From NCBI GenBank assembly GCA_944384745.1, contig CALWUO010000005.1:1-64000 (forward strand): a stretch of 64,000 nucleotides of DNA. Reading direction: 5' to 3'. Each line of letters starts with the position of its first letter. Within the stretch, counting starts at the first letter, position 1. A program made the translations under genes and the position numbers. This document shows, one piece after another, positions 34,908 through 44,623 of this stretch. Below the pieces are notes generated by a model, which saw nothing but the letters and a program-made list of their open reading frames with translations, ran no database searches and was not told where the DNA came from. The DNA comes from an uncultured Butyricicoccus sp. GTDB lineage: Bacteria; Bacillota; Clostridia; Oscillospirales; Butyricicoccaceae.

Positions 34908-35600
34908 TTACAATAGTATAGCAGAACCGACAGAAATAATAATAGCAGTTATAAGACCAGCTATACCAATAGCTAAACCACTCATAGCACCTTCTACCTC
35001 ACCTAATTGTAAAGCTCTTGAAGTACCAACAGCATGTGAGGCTGTACCTATTGAAATACCAGTTGCAACAGGGTGTTTAAATCCAAATAATTTAAGCACA
35101 GCTGGCAAGCATACAGCACCTATAATACCAGTTATAATAATAGCAAGAGAAGTTACAGCAGTAATCCCACCAAGTGATGAACTAAGAGCCACACCAATAG
35201 GAGTTGTTACCGATTTAGGAAGAAGTGATTTTACTATTTGTGAATTAAGTCCAAAAAGATTGCCTAATATATAAACGCTAGATATAGAAACTATCGAACC
35301 AACCAAAGCACCCGCTATAATAGGTAAAAGATGTTTTTTTAATATTTCAAGTTGTCTATAAATAGGCACAGCAAGAGCAATAGTTGCAGGGGTTAAACAA
35401 AGAGTAAGCACTCCCCCACCCTCGTTATATGTTTTAAGTGGTATTTTAAATACAACAATTACAGCACCAACTATCAAACATGATATTAAAAGAGGATTAG
35501 CAAAAGGGGATTTAGTTTTTTCATTTATCCAAAGACCTAATGAATAAGCAAGTAATGAAAGAGCTAAAAAAGCTATTGGAGATGTTAAAGCATTATACAT
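34908..35600 (-). CDS. lrgB: LrgB/CidB family membrane protein
   Basis: A 230-residue membrane protein of the LrgB family with about seven helices and the conserved stretch LLPKSVTTPIGVALSSSLGG, then GTASHAVGTSRALQLGEVEGAMSGLA. With LrgA it modulates murein hydrolase activity in staphylococci; related pairs import pyruvate in Bacillus. It overlaps lrgA by 8 bases, with the ribosome site GGAGA inside lrgA. Confidence 0.9.
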   Translation of the reverse strand: MYNALTSPIAFLALSLLAYSLGLWINEKTKSPFANPLLISCLIVGAVIVVFKIPLKTYNEGGGVLTLCLTPATIALAVPIYRQLEILKKHLLPIIAGALVGSIVSISSVYILGNLFGLNSQIVKSLLPKSVTTPIGVALSSSLGGITAVTSLAIIITGIIGAVCLPAVLKLFGFKHPVATGISIGTASHAVGTSRALQLGEVEGAMSGLAIGIAGLITAIIISVGSAILL

Positions 35601-35964
35601 TTTTATTTTCTCCTTTTTTGTTTTGTAAAACTAGAATAAAATGCACAGTTGCTGCGGTAGCAAGTGCAGTTAAAAAAGTGGTTATAAAGCAAACTGCTAT
35701 AATAGCTACAAGCTGGCTTTTAAGCTGATTATAAACCTCTAAAATTCCAAGACTTACAGGTAAAAAGAATATGGCCATATTTTTAAGAAAAAAATCGGCT
35801 GCATGTTCCACATGGCGAGCTTTTAGAAGTTTTGTTGCAAGTAAAACAAGTAATAAAATCATGCCTAAAACATTAGCTGGTAATGCACCACCTATCAAAA
35901 CAGATATAACCTCACCCAATACGCAAATAGCGAGTATTATTCCCAGTTCTCTTAAATAATTCAC
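35593..35964 (-). CDS. lrgA: LrgA/CidA holin-like protein
   Basis: A 123-residue protein with four membrane helices and the LrgA signature GALPANVLGMILLLVLL, followed by AADFFLKNMAIFFLPVSLGI. It forms an oligomeric membrane channel with LrgB. Translation starts at GTG 35964 after GGAGGTCG. No LytSR-type kinase adjoins it, although an orphan LytTR regulator is encoded 4 kb away. Confidence 0.9.
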   Translation of the reverse strand: MNYLRELGIILAICVLGEVISVLIGGALPANVLGMILLLVLLATKLLKARHVEHAADFFLKNMAIFFLPVSLGILEVYNQLKSQLVAIIAVCFITTFLTALATAATVHFILVLQNKKGENKNV

Positions 35965-36010
35965 AAATTTCGACCTCCATTTTTAATTACATTGCATAGT
36001 ATACGCCTAT

Positions 36011-36059
36011 AAATGCAATTTGAAAAGGGGTTTAACCATTTTAACCCACATTGCAATTT
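36011..36059. repeat. Imperfect inverted repeat between lrgA and the flippase gene
   Basis: TGCAAT (36014-36019) pairs with ATTGCA (36050-36055), and an inner GGGTT pairs with AACCC. It lies in the divergent promoter region and could be an operator or an RNA hairpin. Confidence 0.4.
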
Positions 36060-36086
36060 AAAAAATGTTGTGATAGACTAATATTT

Positions 36087-36102
36087 ACCGAATACTTTCG
36101 GT
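36087..36102 (+). promoter_or_regulatory. Small hairpin touching the flippase ribosome site
   Basis: ACCGAA and TTCGGT form a perfect 6-bp stem with a 4-base loop, ending one base before AAGGAG. It may influence translation initiation. Confidence 0.35.
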
Positions 36103-36114
36103 TAAGGAGTTAAT

Positions 36115-37563
36115 ATGTCGGAAAAAAATACTATGACAAAAAATGCGGTATTATTTTTACCTGCAAAAGTATTAGAGGGCGTACTGCTTTTAATGATGTC
36201 CTCACTGTATACGCATATATTTACCGAAGATGCCGCAGGAGCATTTGGACTTGTGCAACAAGTTATAAATTTCTCATATTTACTTATTGCGGCATGGATG
36301 GCAAATGCAAGCACACGATATGCAGCTGAGGAATATAAGCGAGATAAAGCGAGTGGGCTTTTATCTACAATGACCGTAGTATATCTAATTATGGGCATTG
36401 TTGGGATTATAACATGTTCTGGTATAGCAGTCATATATAAAAATAATAGCTTTATTTTTGGAGCTATTATGTTCTGCACATATACTGCATTTACAATTTT
36501 AATAAATACGCTTGTGCAGCTTGATAAAGTAAAACCAGCAATTTTATTTTCTCTTGTTTCAGCGGTTTTAAAACTTTTGGTAGCGTTTATCTTAGTTGGT
36601 GGAAAAAATAATTTTCCTGACCCAACTCCAGCATTTATAGCTAATATAGTGGCTGATGGCATAGGAGCAATAGGAGCTATTTTTGCTCTTAAAATGCCAA
36701 GTGTTGTTAGGTTTAAATTTTCAAGCAAAGAAATATTAAATAAAATGCTTGCTTACGGTGTACCACTTATGGGTGTAGCTCTTTGTTCTGGACTTTTAAC
36801 ACTCTTTGATAGATTTTATATATATGGTGTTTTTGGCAATGCAACAGGAGCAATTTATTATTATAATAGCACTATTCCAAACTCTGTTTTTACCATGCTT
36901 TCAGTTGGTGTACTAAGAGGAGTATATCCAGCGATTTTAAGAGCATGGAATGAGCGAAGTAAAGACGAAGCTAAAATTTTGCTTGGTGCAGGTGTAAGGC
37001 TTTATATGCTTGTAGCCTTTCCTGCTGCCTTTGGACTTGCAGCAGTATCAAATACATTTTGCTCGACTTTCTTTGCAGATGGTTATGAAGCTGGTGCATC
37101 AGTAATAGGCACAACAGCATTTGCAATGGTGTTTATGGGACTTACTGAATACGCAAACAAAGGCTATGAGCTTGAACAAGACACCAAACCCGTTTTAACC
37201 AACTGTATGATAGCAATGATAGTAAAAATAATTTCCAGCATTGTATGTGTTCATATTTTAGGTTTTACAGGTGGTGCAATGGGTTCACTTATTGCCTTTG
37301 CGACATATTTTATTTTAACCTCTATAAGAGTTAGAAAATATTTTATGTGGCGAGTTCCAATGGGTTCATTTTTAAGAATACTTGTTTCGTCTATTTTATG
37401 TGGCGTGTCTGCCTATTTCTTCACATTTCTTCCTGTTAGCGAGTTTTTAAGACTTGTTTTGTCAATAGTCGTGGGCGGATTTGTATATGCCTTTTGTATA
37501 ATAATTTCTGGAGAAGCTAAAGAAGAAGTTCGTTTAATACTTGCCAAAATTAAAAAAAGATGA
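36115..37563 (+). CDS. Oligosaccharide flippase family membrane protein (MOP superfamily)
   Basis: A 482-residue protein with about fourteen transmembrane helices. The N-terminal LPAKVLEGVLLLMMSSLYTHIFT segment and the two-bundle layout match the polysaccharide transporter (Wzx/SpoVB-like) branch of the MOP superfamily. It probably flips an undecaprenyl-linked glycan across the membrane. No glycan gene cluster adjoins it, so the substrate is unknown. AAGGAG precedes the ATG. It is a single gene ending at a strong terminator. Confidence 0.8.
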   Translation: MSEKNTMTKNAVLFLPAKVLEGVLLLMMSSLYTHIFTEDAAGAFGLVQQVINFSYLLIAAWMANASTRYAAEEYKRDKASGLLSTMTVVYLIMGIVGIITCSGIAVIYKNNSFIFGAIMFCTYTAFTILINTLVQLDKVKPAILFSLVSAVLKLLVAFILVGGKNNFPDPTPAFIANIVADGIGAIGAIFALKMPSVVRFKFSSKEILNKMLAYGVPLMGVALCSGLLTLFDRFYIYGVFGNATGAIYYYNSTIPNSVFTMLSVGVLRGVYPAILRAWNERSKDEAKILLGAGVRLYMLVAFPAAFGLAAVSNTFCSTFFADGYEAGASVIGTTAFAMVFMGLTEYANKGYELEQDTKPVLTNCMIAMIVKIISSIVCVHILGFTGGAMGSLIAFATYFILTSIRVRKYFMWRVPMGSFLRILVSSILCGVSAYFFTFLPVSEFLRLVLSIVVGGFVYAFCIIISGEAKEEVRLILAKIKKR

Positions 37564-37569
37564 TAAAAG

Positions 37570-37598
37570 ACCCGTCAAGCGTTGCTTGACGGGTTTTA
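37570..37598. terminator. Strong bidirectional terminator
   Basis: ACCCGTCAAGC and GCTTGACGGGT form an 11-bp perfect stem with a 3-base loop, with T-rich sequence on both sides. It ends the flippase transcript (+) and the purine operon with its YbjN-like tail gene (-). Confidence 0.9.
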
Positions 37599-37601
37599 AA
37601 A

Positions 37602-38123
37602 TTATAACTTTGGAAATAATTCTTGTTCAATAGCTGCATCAAGTGAAACACCTGAAAAACCAACAGACGCCATACCATCAACAAAACGATTGATAGTTGA
37701 CATAATCATAGACATATTATCTGCAAAGAAAGTGATAATGTCCTGAAGTTCTTTAGAACAATCAATTAAAGTGTTATGTTTTAAAAATAGCTGACCAGCC
37801 TCTTCAAAAAGACCAAAATAACCCAAAGCACAGAAATTATTACAATAATTACAAGCTGCACGAAGATGAGCGAAATTTGTTTTTGGTGCATTTTGATATA
37901 AAGTTACGAAAAACTGTAACATACCATCATCTTCACTAGGCAATGGCAAAGGAATAAAACAGCATTCAATAGTGATATCCATTTGTGCTTTTCCCTGTTT
38001 AGGAGGTTCAGCATGAAGAATCATAGGTGCATTTTCTGGTTTAACAGCCTCAGCTTTAAAACCATTTTGGTTTAGAACCTCAGCCATACAAGTTAAAATT
38101 TGCTCTTGCTTTTCTACTTTCAT
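37602..38123 (-). CDS. YbjN-like conserved hypothetical protein
   Basis: A 173-residue acidic protein with the mixed alpha/beta pattern of the YbjN/secretion-chaperone-like fold (FFVTLYQNAP, then a helical C-terminus). Two Cys-rich patches lie mid-chain (NYCNNFCALGYFG). The function is unknown. It lies 15 bases after purD and shares the purine transcript and terminator, so it may be co-expressed with purine synthesis by position only. Confidence 0.5.
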   Translation of the reverse strand: MKVEKQEQILTCMAEVLNQNGFKAEAVKPENAPMILHAEPPKQGKAQMDITIECCFIPLPLPSEDDGMLQFFVTLYQNAPKTNFAHLRAACNYCNNFCALGYFGLFEEAGQLFLKHNTLIDCSKELQDIITFFADNMSMIMSTINRFVDGMASVGFSGVSLDAAIEQELFPKL

Positions 38124-38138
38124 ATAGACTCCTTAAAT

Positions 38139-39389
38139 TTACTTCACTCCAATATCTGTGCGGAAATGCACACCATCAAAGTGAATTTTCTTAACATCAG
38201 CATACGCTTTTTGTATTGCCTCGTCAAGAGTTTTTGCATTAGCAGTAACACCAAGCACACGACCGCCATTAGTAACCATAACGCCATTATCTAATTTTGT
38301 ACCAGCATGATAAACCATACTTTCAGTTACCTTTTCCAAACCAGTGATAACTTTACCCTTTTCATAGCTTGCAGGATAACCACCAGAAGCCATACAAACA
38401 CAACAAGCGGCATTATCAGACCATTTAATATCTATGTTTTCAAGAGTTCCATCAATAACCGCATTAAAGATATCAAAAATATCTGTTTCAAGTCTTGAAA
38501 GTACAGCTTGAGTTTCAGGGTCACCAAAACGGGCATTATATTCAATTACCTTAGGACCTTTAGGAGTTAACATAAGCCCAAAATAAATAACCCCTTTAAA
38601 TGTTCTGCCCTCTTTAGCCATAGCATCAATAGTTGGGCGGAAAATAGTATCCATACAAGTCTTAGCTATTTCATCAGTATACATTCTTGATGGAGAAAAA
38701 GCACCCATACCGCCAGTGTTAGGACCTTTGTCATGGTCATAAGCACGTTTATGGTCTTGAGCAGATGGCATAGTTTTAATAGTTTTACCATCAGTAAACG
38801 CTAGAACAGAAACTTCAGGACCAGTTAAAAATTCCTCAATAACAACTTTAGCACCAGCACTTCCAAAAGCACCACCGTCCATTGCATCTTTAACGGCATT
38901 TATAGCATCTTCTTCTGTCATAGCAACAGTAACGCCTTTACCTAAAGCCAAACCATCAGCCTTTACAACAATAGGTGCACCTTGTTCTTTGATATATTCA
39001 ATAGCCTTAGCTGAGTCATCAAAAACAGCATAATTTGCGGTTGGAATATTGTATTTTTTCATTAAATCCTTAGCAAAAGATTTAGAACCCTCAATAATCG
39101 CTGCATTTTTATGAGGACCAAATGCACGTATACCAGCGTTTTCTAAAGCGTCAACCATTCCAAGAGCTAGAGGGTCATCAGGAGCAACCATAACTAAATT
39201 AGGCTTATTTTCCTTAGCGAAAGCAACCATTTTTTCTATATCAGTTGCTTTTATATCCACACATTCAGCAATACTTGATATACCTCCATTACCTGGAGCA
39301 CACCAAATTTTATCTACTTTTGGACTTTTACTAAGTGCATGACAGATTGCGTGTTCACGACCGCCACCACCTACAACTAGAACTTTCAT
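38139..39389 (-). CDS. purD: Phosphoribosylamine-glycine ligase
   Basis: A 416-residue ATP-grasp enzyme making glycinamide ribonucleotide (second step of de novo purine synthesis). The N-terminal motif VVGGGGREHAI, the ATP-grasp lid GAPIVVKADGLALGKGV, PSAQDHKRAYDHDKGPNTGG and the metal-binding VIEYNARFGDPETQ are all intact. Length is typical. GGAGAT precedes the ATG. A 150-base hairpin-rich gap separates it from the transformylase gene upstream. Confidence 0.95.
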   Translation of the reverse strand: MKVLVVGGGGREHAICHALSKSPKVDKIWCAPGNGGISSIAECVDIKATDIEKMVAFAKENKPNLVMVAPDDPLALGMVDALENAGIRAFGPHKNAAIIEGSKSFAKDLMKKYNIPTANYAVFDDSAKAIEYIKEQGAPIVVKADGLALGKGVTVAMTEEDAINAVKDAMDGGAFGSAGAKVVIEEFLTGPEVSVLAFTDGKTIKTMPSAQDHKRAYDHDKGPNTGGMGAFSPSRMYTDEIAKTCMDTIFRPTIDAMAKEGRTFKGVIYFGLMLTPKGPKVIEYNARFGDPETQAVLSRLETDIFDIFNAVIDGTLENIDIKWSDNAACCVCMASGGYPASYEKGKVITGLEKVTESMVYHAGTKLDNGVMVTNGGRVLGVTANAKTLDEAIQKAYADVKKIHFDGVHFRTDIGVK

Positions 39390-39430
39390 AAGCTATCTCC
39401 TTTTTTATTCAAAACTTTAAAGTTTCCGTC

Positions 39431-39532
39431 CACCCTTTTCAAAGGGTGGTGAAGTCCAGAGGCAAAGCCTTTGGTCGCTTTCTATAAAAGCGAAATTCTA
39501 AAGCGTGCCACAAAAGAAACTGCGACACGCTT
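39431..39532. repeat. Array of four hairpins between AICARFT and purD genes
   Basis: Successive inverted repeats are CACCCTTT/AAAGGGTG (39431-39448), CCAGAGGC/GCCTTTGG (39456-39473), TCGCTTT/AAAGCGA (about 39475-39493) and AAGCGTG/CACGCTT (39501-39532). The stacked layout resembles a dispersed intergenic repeat element; only one copy is present here. Confidence 0.6.
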
Positions 39533-39539
39533 AATTTTT

Positions 39540-40712
39540 TTAGTGGTGGAATAAACGCATTCCTGTAAAGCTCATAACCATATTATATTTATTTGCAGTC
39601 ATAATTACATGGTCATCACGAATAGAGCCACCTGGTTGAACAATAAATTCTACACCAGATTTTCTAGCACGTTCAACATTATCACCGAATGGGAAAAATG
39701 CATCAGAGCCAACAGTAACGCCTGTATTTTTACCAATCCAAGCTTTCTTTTCTTCAGCAGTTAAAATTTCAGGTTTAACTTTAAAAGTCTGCTGCCAAAC
39801 ACCATCAGCTAATATGTCTTCATATTCATCAGAAATATAAAGGTCTATTGCATTATCTCTATCTGGTCTTCTGATACCATCAACAAATTGTAAACCTAAA
39901 ACTTTAGGGTGCTGACGTAAAAACCAGTTATCAGCTTTATTTCCTGCAAGACGTGTGCAATGAATACGGCTTTGCTGACCTGCACCCACACCAATAGTTT
40001 GACCGTTTTTAACATAGCAAACAGAATTAGATTGAGTATATTTAAGAGTGATAAGAGCAACAATCATATCAAGAGCCGCTTCATCAGTTAGGTTTTTATT
40101 ATCAGTTACAATATTGTTTAATAAATCTTTTGTGATTTTAAAATCATTGTAACCCTGTTCAAATGTAACGCCAAAAACATCACGTTTTTCAATAGCCTTA
40201 GGCTTGTAATTCTCATCAATCTTGATGACATTATATCCGCCCTTACGCTTTCTTTTAAGTATTTCCAAAGCTTCATCAGTGAAATCTGGTGCAATAATGC
40301 CGTCAGAAACCTCAGTTAAAAGCAAATTAGCGGTATCAGCATCACAAGTGTCACTAAGTGCCACAAAATCGCCATAAGAACAAAGACGGTCAGCACCTCT
40401 AGCACGAGCATATGCAGAAGCAATAGGAGAAAGATTATCTGCGTCTACAAAATACATTTGCTTTTCTGTTTCGGTTAAAGGATAACCAAGAGCCGCACCT
40501 GCTGGGGATACATGTTTAAAAGATGCTGCTGCTGCATAACCAGTTGCTTCTTTTAGCTGTCTAACAAGCTGATAAGCGTTAAAAGCATCTAAGAAATTTA
40601 TATAACCTGGTTTACCGTTTAGCACTTCTATTGGAAGTTCACCTTCAGTCATAAAAATACGTGAAGGCTTTTGGTTAGGGTTACAACCATATTTAAGAGT
40701 TAATTCTTTCAT
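39540..40712 (-). CDS. purH: AICAR transformylase domain protein (stand-alone, without IMP cyclohydrolase)
   Basis: A 390-residue protein matching the transformylase half of PurH: NPNQKPSRIF, ASFKHVSPAGAA with the catalytic Lys-His pair, GADRLCSYGDFVALSD, and the late SDAFFPFGDNVERARKSGVEFIVQPGGSIRDD motif. It converts AICAR to FAICAR with formyl-tetrahydrofolate. The N-terminal MGS-like IMP cyclohydrolase domain of normal PurH is absent, and the next gene upstream encodes a separate cyclohydrolase. AAGGTG precedes the ATG. Confidence 0.9.
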   Translation of the reverse strand: MKELTLKYGCNPNQKPSRIFMTEGELPIEVLNGKPGYINFLDAFNAYQLVRQLKEATGYAAAASFKHVSPAGAALGYPLTETEKQMYFVDADNLSPIASAYARARGADRLCSYGDFVALSDTCDADTANLLLTEVSDGIIAPDFTDEALEILKRKRKGGYNVIKIDENYKPKAIEKRDVFGVTFEQGYNDFKITKDLLNNIVTDNKNLTDEAALDMIVALITLKYTQSNSVCYVKNGQTIGVGAGQQSRIHCTRLAGNKADNWFLRQHPKVLGLQFVDGIRRPDRDNAIDLYISDEYEDILADGVWQQTFKVKPEILTAEEKKAWIGKNTGVTVGSDAFFPFGDNVERARKSGVEFIVQPGGSIRDDHVIMTANKYNMVMSFTGMRLFHH

Positions 40713-40721
40713 AAATTCACC

Positions 40722-41438
40722 TTACTTCTGGTATTTATTCTTGATAATAGTTTCTGTTTTACCTGTTTCAAGGTCAATATAACGAACAAATAGAGAAATC
40801 TTATTTACTTCATTCATAGACTCCCAAAGCATATTTGCAAAATCATTGATATCATAATCAATTTGAATACACTTAGGCTCACCTCTAAATGGTGGTAGTG
40901 GGTCACCGTCACACATATAAGTATGTATAAAATGACCAAGACCAGCAACAGGTTTATCGTATTCATAGAAGAAACGCTTGTTAGCTGTGCGGTCAGAAGT
41001 GAAATTCTTTAGAATAGAGATATCATAAGAACCATCTTCATTTACAACCGCAGAAATACGAGAAGTATAATTTGGAGCGTCTGGCTCAAACTGACGAGTG
41101 CGTAAAGCCTCAATATAACTCTTACCCTGCTTTAAGTATTCACAGATAGTATCTGTTTGGTCACCGTTTGTAACTATGGTTTTACCTCCACAAACACGTA
41201 CAGGGTGATAAATAATAAGTGAAGGGTCGGTCATCTTTGAAGGGTCAAAAGCCTCTGTGCGTATACCGTCCTCTGTTTCAACAAAAACACGGTTTCGGCT
41301 ATTTTCAGAACGACCCATAATAAAATAAGCGATAACATTTTTTTTGTTATCCTTAGTTCTGCCAAGGATTATTCCACGACCTGGATAAGCATTGCTTTGC
41401 AATTCCTCTTGAATATTGTATACAAAATTACGAAACAT
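40722..41438 (-). CDS. purO: IMP cyclohydrolase, PurO type
   Basis: A 238-residue protein of the IMP cyclohydrolase-like family first known from archaeal PurO. Recognisable parts are the N-terminal YPGRGIILGRTKDNKKNVIAYFIMGRSENSRNR region, then PSLIIYHPVRVCG, VTNGDQTDTI and the RISAVV segment. It closes FAICAR to IMP, the last step of the pathway. It lies 9 bases before the transformylase gene, so the two together replace bifunctional PurH. AGAGGT precedes the ATG. Confidence 0.88.
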   Translation of the reverse strand: MFRNFVYNIQEELQSNAYPGRGIILGRTKDNKKNVIAYFIMGRSENSRNRVFVETEDGIRTEAFDPSKMTDPSLIIYHPVRVCGGKTIVTNGDQTDTICEYLKQGKSYIEALRTRQFEPDAPNYTSRISAVVNEDGSYDISILKNFTSDRTANKRFFYEYDKPVAGLGHFIHTYMCDGDPLPPFRGEPKCIQIDYDINDFANMLWESMNEVNKISLFVRYIDLETGKTETIIKNKYQK

Positions 41439-41456
41439 AAATATAAACCTCTTTTC

Positions 41457-42086
41457 TTAGTTTTCAGGCAAAATTTTAACCATTTGACCATTGATTTGCA
41501 AACGGTTTTCACAAAATAGCGATACAGCACGGGGTAAAATATGCCATTCAGCCTGCTCCATAACACGTCTTTGCAAAATTTCTGGAGTATCGTCTGGCAT
41601 AACTTCAACTGCTTTTTGTAAAATTATAGCCCCACCATCAACTATTTCAGAAACAAAATGCACAGTTGCACCTGTTACCTTTACACCTTTAGCAAGTGCG
41701 GCTTCATGAACATGCAGTCCATAAAAACCCTCACCGCAAAAAGATGGTATAAGTGATGGGTGAACATTTATAATTTTATTTTCCCATTTTTTACAAAAAC
41801 AATCAGGTAATACGGTCATAAATCCTGCAAGTACTACTAAGTCTATTTTAATCTGACATAGCATTGTATCAAGTGCTACGCCATAATCTTGAGCTGTTTC
41901 ATAATCTTTTCTTTTTAAGATATAGGACGGAATAAATGCTTCCTTTGCACGTTCTAAAGCATAAGCATTTGGGTTAGATGAAATCACAGCGGTAATACTA
42001 CCGCCATGAATTTCGCCATTTTGCTCTGCGTCAATAAGTGCTTGTAAATTCGTTCCGCCACCAGAAACCAATACAGCTATATTCAC
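41457..42086 (-). CDS. purN: Phosphoribosylglycinamide formyltransferase
   Basis: A 209-residue formyl-THF-dependent GAR transformylase. The N-terminal VLVSGGGTNLQALIDA, catalytic INVHPSLIPSF (Asn-His) and GATVHFVSEIVDGGAII with the catalytic Asp are present. GTG at 42086 is preferred since AGAGG lies nine bases upstream; TTG 42092 is too close to it. It follows purM by 13 bases. Confidence 0.93.
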   Translation of the reverse strand: MNIAVLVSGGGTNLQALIDAEQNGEIHGGSITAVISSNPNAYALERAKEAFIPSYILKRKDYETAQDYGVALDTMLCQIKIDLVVLAGFMTVLPDCFCKKWENKIINVHPSLIPSFCGEGFYGLHVHEAALAKGVKVTGATVHFVSEIVDGGAIILQKAVEVMPDDTPEILQRRVMEQAEWHILPRAVSLFCENRLQINGQMVKILPEN

Positions 42087-42099
42087 AGTCAAAAACCTC

Positions 42100-43137
42100 T
42101 TAAACTAAAGTAATACCCTTTTCGCCTGTTGTGATTTCGCCCATAATATAAGCGGTTTCACCAGCGTCAGCCAGAGCTTTAATGGCTTTATCAGCATCAC
42201 TTGCTGGAACAGCAACCATAAGACCAATACCCATATTAAATGTATTATACATATCACGTTCTGGAATGTTGCCCGCTTTAGCTATAACATTAAAAATAGG
42301 TAGTACAGGAGCAGAGTTTTTACGGATAACCGCATGAGTGTTTTCACCTAACATACGAGGTACATTCTCATAGAAACCGCCACCAGTGATATGGCTAATA
42401 GCCTTAACATCAACGTTAGCTATAAGATTTTGAATTGCCTTTACATAAATCTTAGTTGGAGTTAAAAGCTCTTCGCCTAATGTTTTTCCAAGTTCATCAA
42501 CATATTTTTTAACAGAGTTTTCATCAATACCAAGAGTTTTGCGAACCAATGAATAACCATTTGAGTGAACACCAGAAGATGCAACACCGATTAAAACATC
42601 ACCAGCAGTTAGTTTACTTCCATCAATCATCTTCTTTTTATCAACCATACCAACGGAGAAACCAGCCACATCATATTCATCAACTGGATAAAAACCTGGC
42701 ATTTCAGCGGTTTCACCACCGATTAAAGCACAACCCGCTTGACGACAGCCTTCAGTAATACCAGAAACAATGCTTGCTACACGCTCAGGGAAGTTTTTAC
42801 CAACAGCTATATAATCAAGGAAAAACAGAGGTTTTGCACCACAACAAGCGATATCATTAACACACATAGCAACTGCATCAATACCAATAGTATCATGCTT
42901 ATCCATTAAAAAAGCAAGTTTTAGCTTAGTACCAACACCATCAGTACCAGAAACCAGAACAGGCTCTTCCATGCCTTTAAAATCAGGCTGGAAAAGACCA
43001 CCAAAACCGCCAAGGCTACCAATAACCCCTGGAATAAAAGTGCTTTCAACCATAGGTTTAATAAGTTTTACAGATTCATAACCAGCAACAACATCTACAC
43101 CTGCTGCTTTGTAGCTTTCGGAACGGCTCTCACTCAT
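42100..43137 (-). CDS. purM: Phosphoribosylformylglycinamidine cyclo-ligase
   Basis: A 345-residue AIR synthetase. Family motifs [48 protein letters not shown] and [14 protein letters not shown] are intact. It closes the imidazole ring of AIR in an ATP-dependent step. Its ATG overlaps the purF stop by ATGA. Length is standard. Confidence 0.95.
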   Translation of the reverse strand: MSESRSESYKAAGVDVVAGYESVKLIKPMVESTFIPGVIGSLGGFGGLFQPDFKGMEEPVLVSGTDGVGTKLKLAFLMDKHDTIGIDAVAMCVNDIACCGAKPLFFLDYIAVGKNFPERVASIVSGITEGCRQAGCALIGGETAEMPGFYPVDEYDVAGFSVGMVDKKKMIDGSKLTAGDVLIGVASSGVHSNGYSLVRKTLGIDENSVKKYVDELGKTLGEELLTPTKIYVKAIQNLIANVDVKAISHITGGGFYENVPRMLGENTHAVIRKNSAPVLPIFNVIAKAGNIPERDMYNTFNMGIGLMVAVPASDADKAIKALADAGETAYIMGEITTGEKGITLV

Positions 43138-44597
43138 AATTCAATCTCACTTTCAAACATATTTTTATCCACTTGATTTGGAACTTCCATAGGGTACTCA
43201 CCAGTAAAGCAAGCATCACAGAAACCAAGTTTACAATTCAATGCAATACGTCTTGTAGCCTCAACCGATAAGAAACCAAGGCTGTCAACACCGATAATCT
43301 GACGCATTTCTTCCACAGTACGTTCATGAGCCAAAAGCTGAGTACGTTCAGGGATATCAGTACCAAAGAAACAAGGGTGACGGAAAGGAGGTGCAGAAAT
43401 TCTCATATGTACCTCTTTAGCACCAGCATCACGAACAAGTTTTACAAGTCTAGCACAGGTTGTACCACGAACAATGGAGTCATCAACCATAATAACACGC
43501 TTGCCATTTACAGCCTCTCTAAGGGCATTTAATTTTAGACGGACAGAACGTTCACGCTTTGATTGACCTGGTTGAATAAAAGTTCTGCCAATATAACGGT
43601 TTTTAATAAGACCAACACCATAAGGGATACCAGAACATTTAGCGTAACCAATAGCCGCAGGAATACCAGAATCAGGCACACCAATAACAACATCAGCACC
43701 TACTGGGTGCTCAATAGAAAGATATTTTCCCGCTTCTTGACGAGCAAGTTCAACAGATGAACCATCAATAACAGAGTCAGGACGAGCAAAATAAATATAT
43801 TCAAATACGCAAGCGGCAGATTTACATTTAATTTCGCTATGTAAAGAACGGATTTCACCGTTTTCAACTATAACAACTTCACCTGGTTCAATATCACGCA
43901 CAAATTCAGCTCCCAGAGCATCTAATGCACAAGACTCAGAGGCAAATATAATAACGCCTTCTGCTGTTTTACCCATGCAAAGCGGACGCATTCCACGAGG
44001 GTCACGAGCTGCAATCAGTTTACGAGGTGACATAATACATAATGAATATGCACCTTGAACCACATTCATAGTATTAAGCACAGCTTCTTCAATAGAGCCA
44101 CACTTTAAACGCTCACGAACAATAGTATAAACTAAAACTTCAGTGTCTGATGTTGAACGGAAAATGCCACCTGTTGTTTCAATTTCCTTGCGTAACTCAC
44201 TAGCATTTACAAGATTACCATTGTGAGCAACAGCTAAATTACCTTTGATATGAGTTATAGAAAGAGGTTGAGCGTTTTCACGGTGAGGGTCACCAGTTGT
44301 TGAATAACGCACATGACCGATAGCCATTTGACCTACCATACTATCAAGAATTTGCTGGTCAAAAACATCATTTACAAGACCAATATCCTTATGGCACTTG
44401 ATAACACCACGGTTATTTACTGCAATACCACAAGCCTCTTGACCTCTATGTTGAAGTGCAAAAAGAGCAGTATAAGCTTCATGAGCAGGGCTTAAATTAC
44501 AACCTTCTGGGATATAGATACCAAATACACCACATTCTTCATGTACAGCATCAGAATCAAAAGGAGTGCGATTTAATTTTTTCATTTTATATTTCAT
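43134..44597 (-). CDS. purF: Amidophosphoribosyltransferase
   Basis: A 487-residue first committed enzyme of purine synthesis, transferring glutamine nitrogen to PRPP. A propeptide of about 21 residues precedes the nucleophile Cys22 (EECGVFGIY), as in the Bacillus-type Fe-S enzyme. The PRPP motif [13 protein letters not shown] is intact, and C-terminal cysteines ([19 protein letters not shown]) fit the [4Fe-4S] ligands. A second ATG four codons in is an alternative start. Confidence 0.95.
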   Translation of the reverse strand: MKYKMKKLNRTPFDSDAVHEECGVFGIYIPEGCNLSPAHEAYTALFALQHRGQEACGIAVNNRGVIKCHKDIGLVNDVFDQQILDSMVGQMAIGHVRYSTTGDPHRENAQPLSITHIKGNLAVAHNGNLVNASELRKEIETTGGIFRSTSDTEVLVYTIVRERLKCGSIEEAVLNTMNVVQGAYSLCIMSPRKLIAARDPRGMRPLCMGKTAEGVIIFASESCALDALGAEFVRDIEPGEVVIVENGEIRSLHSEIKCKSAACVFEYIYFARPDSVIDGSSVELARQEAGKYLSIEHPVGADVVIGVPDSGIPAAIGYAKCSGIPYGVGLIKNRYIGRTFIQPGQSKRERSVRLKLNALREAVNGKRVIMVDDSIVRGTTCARLVKLVRDAGAKEVHMRISAPPFRHPCFFGTDIPERTQLLAHERTVEEMRQIIGVDSLGFLSVEATRRIALNCKLGFCDACFTGEYPMEVPNQVDKNMFESEIEL

Positions 44598-44623
44598 AAT
44601 ATTTAAAATTTCCTCTTAAATAA

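Noticed and set aside
35593-35964. LrgA as part of the phage lysis system
   Set aside because: It pairs with lrgB 7 kb away from the phage module, and that module has its own holin next to the amidase.
36102-36728. 208-codon - strand open frame opposite the flippase gene
   Set aside because: It has no ribosome site or domain and lies fully antisense to a clear multi-helix flippase.
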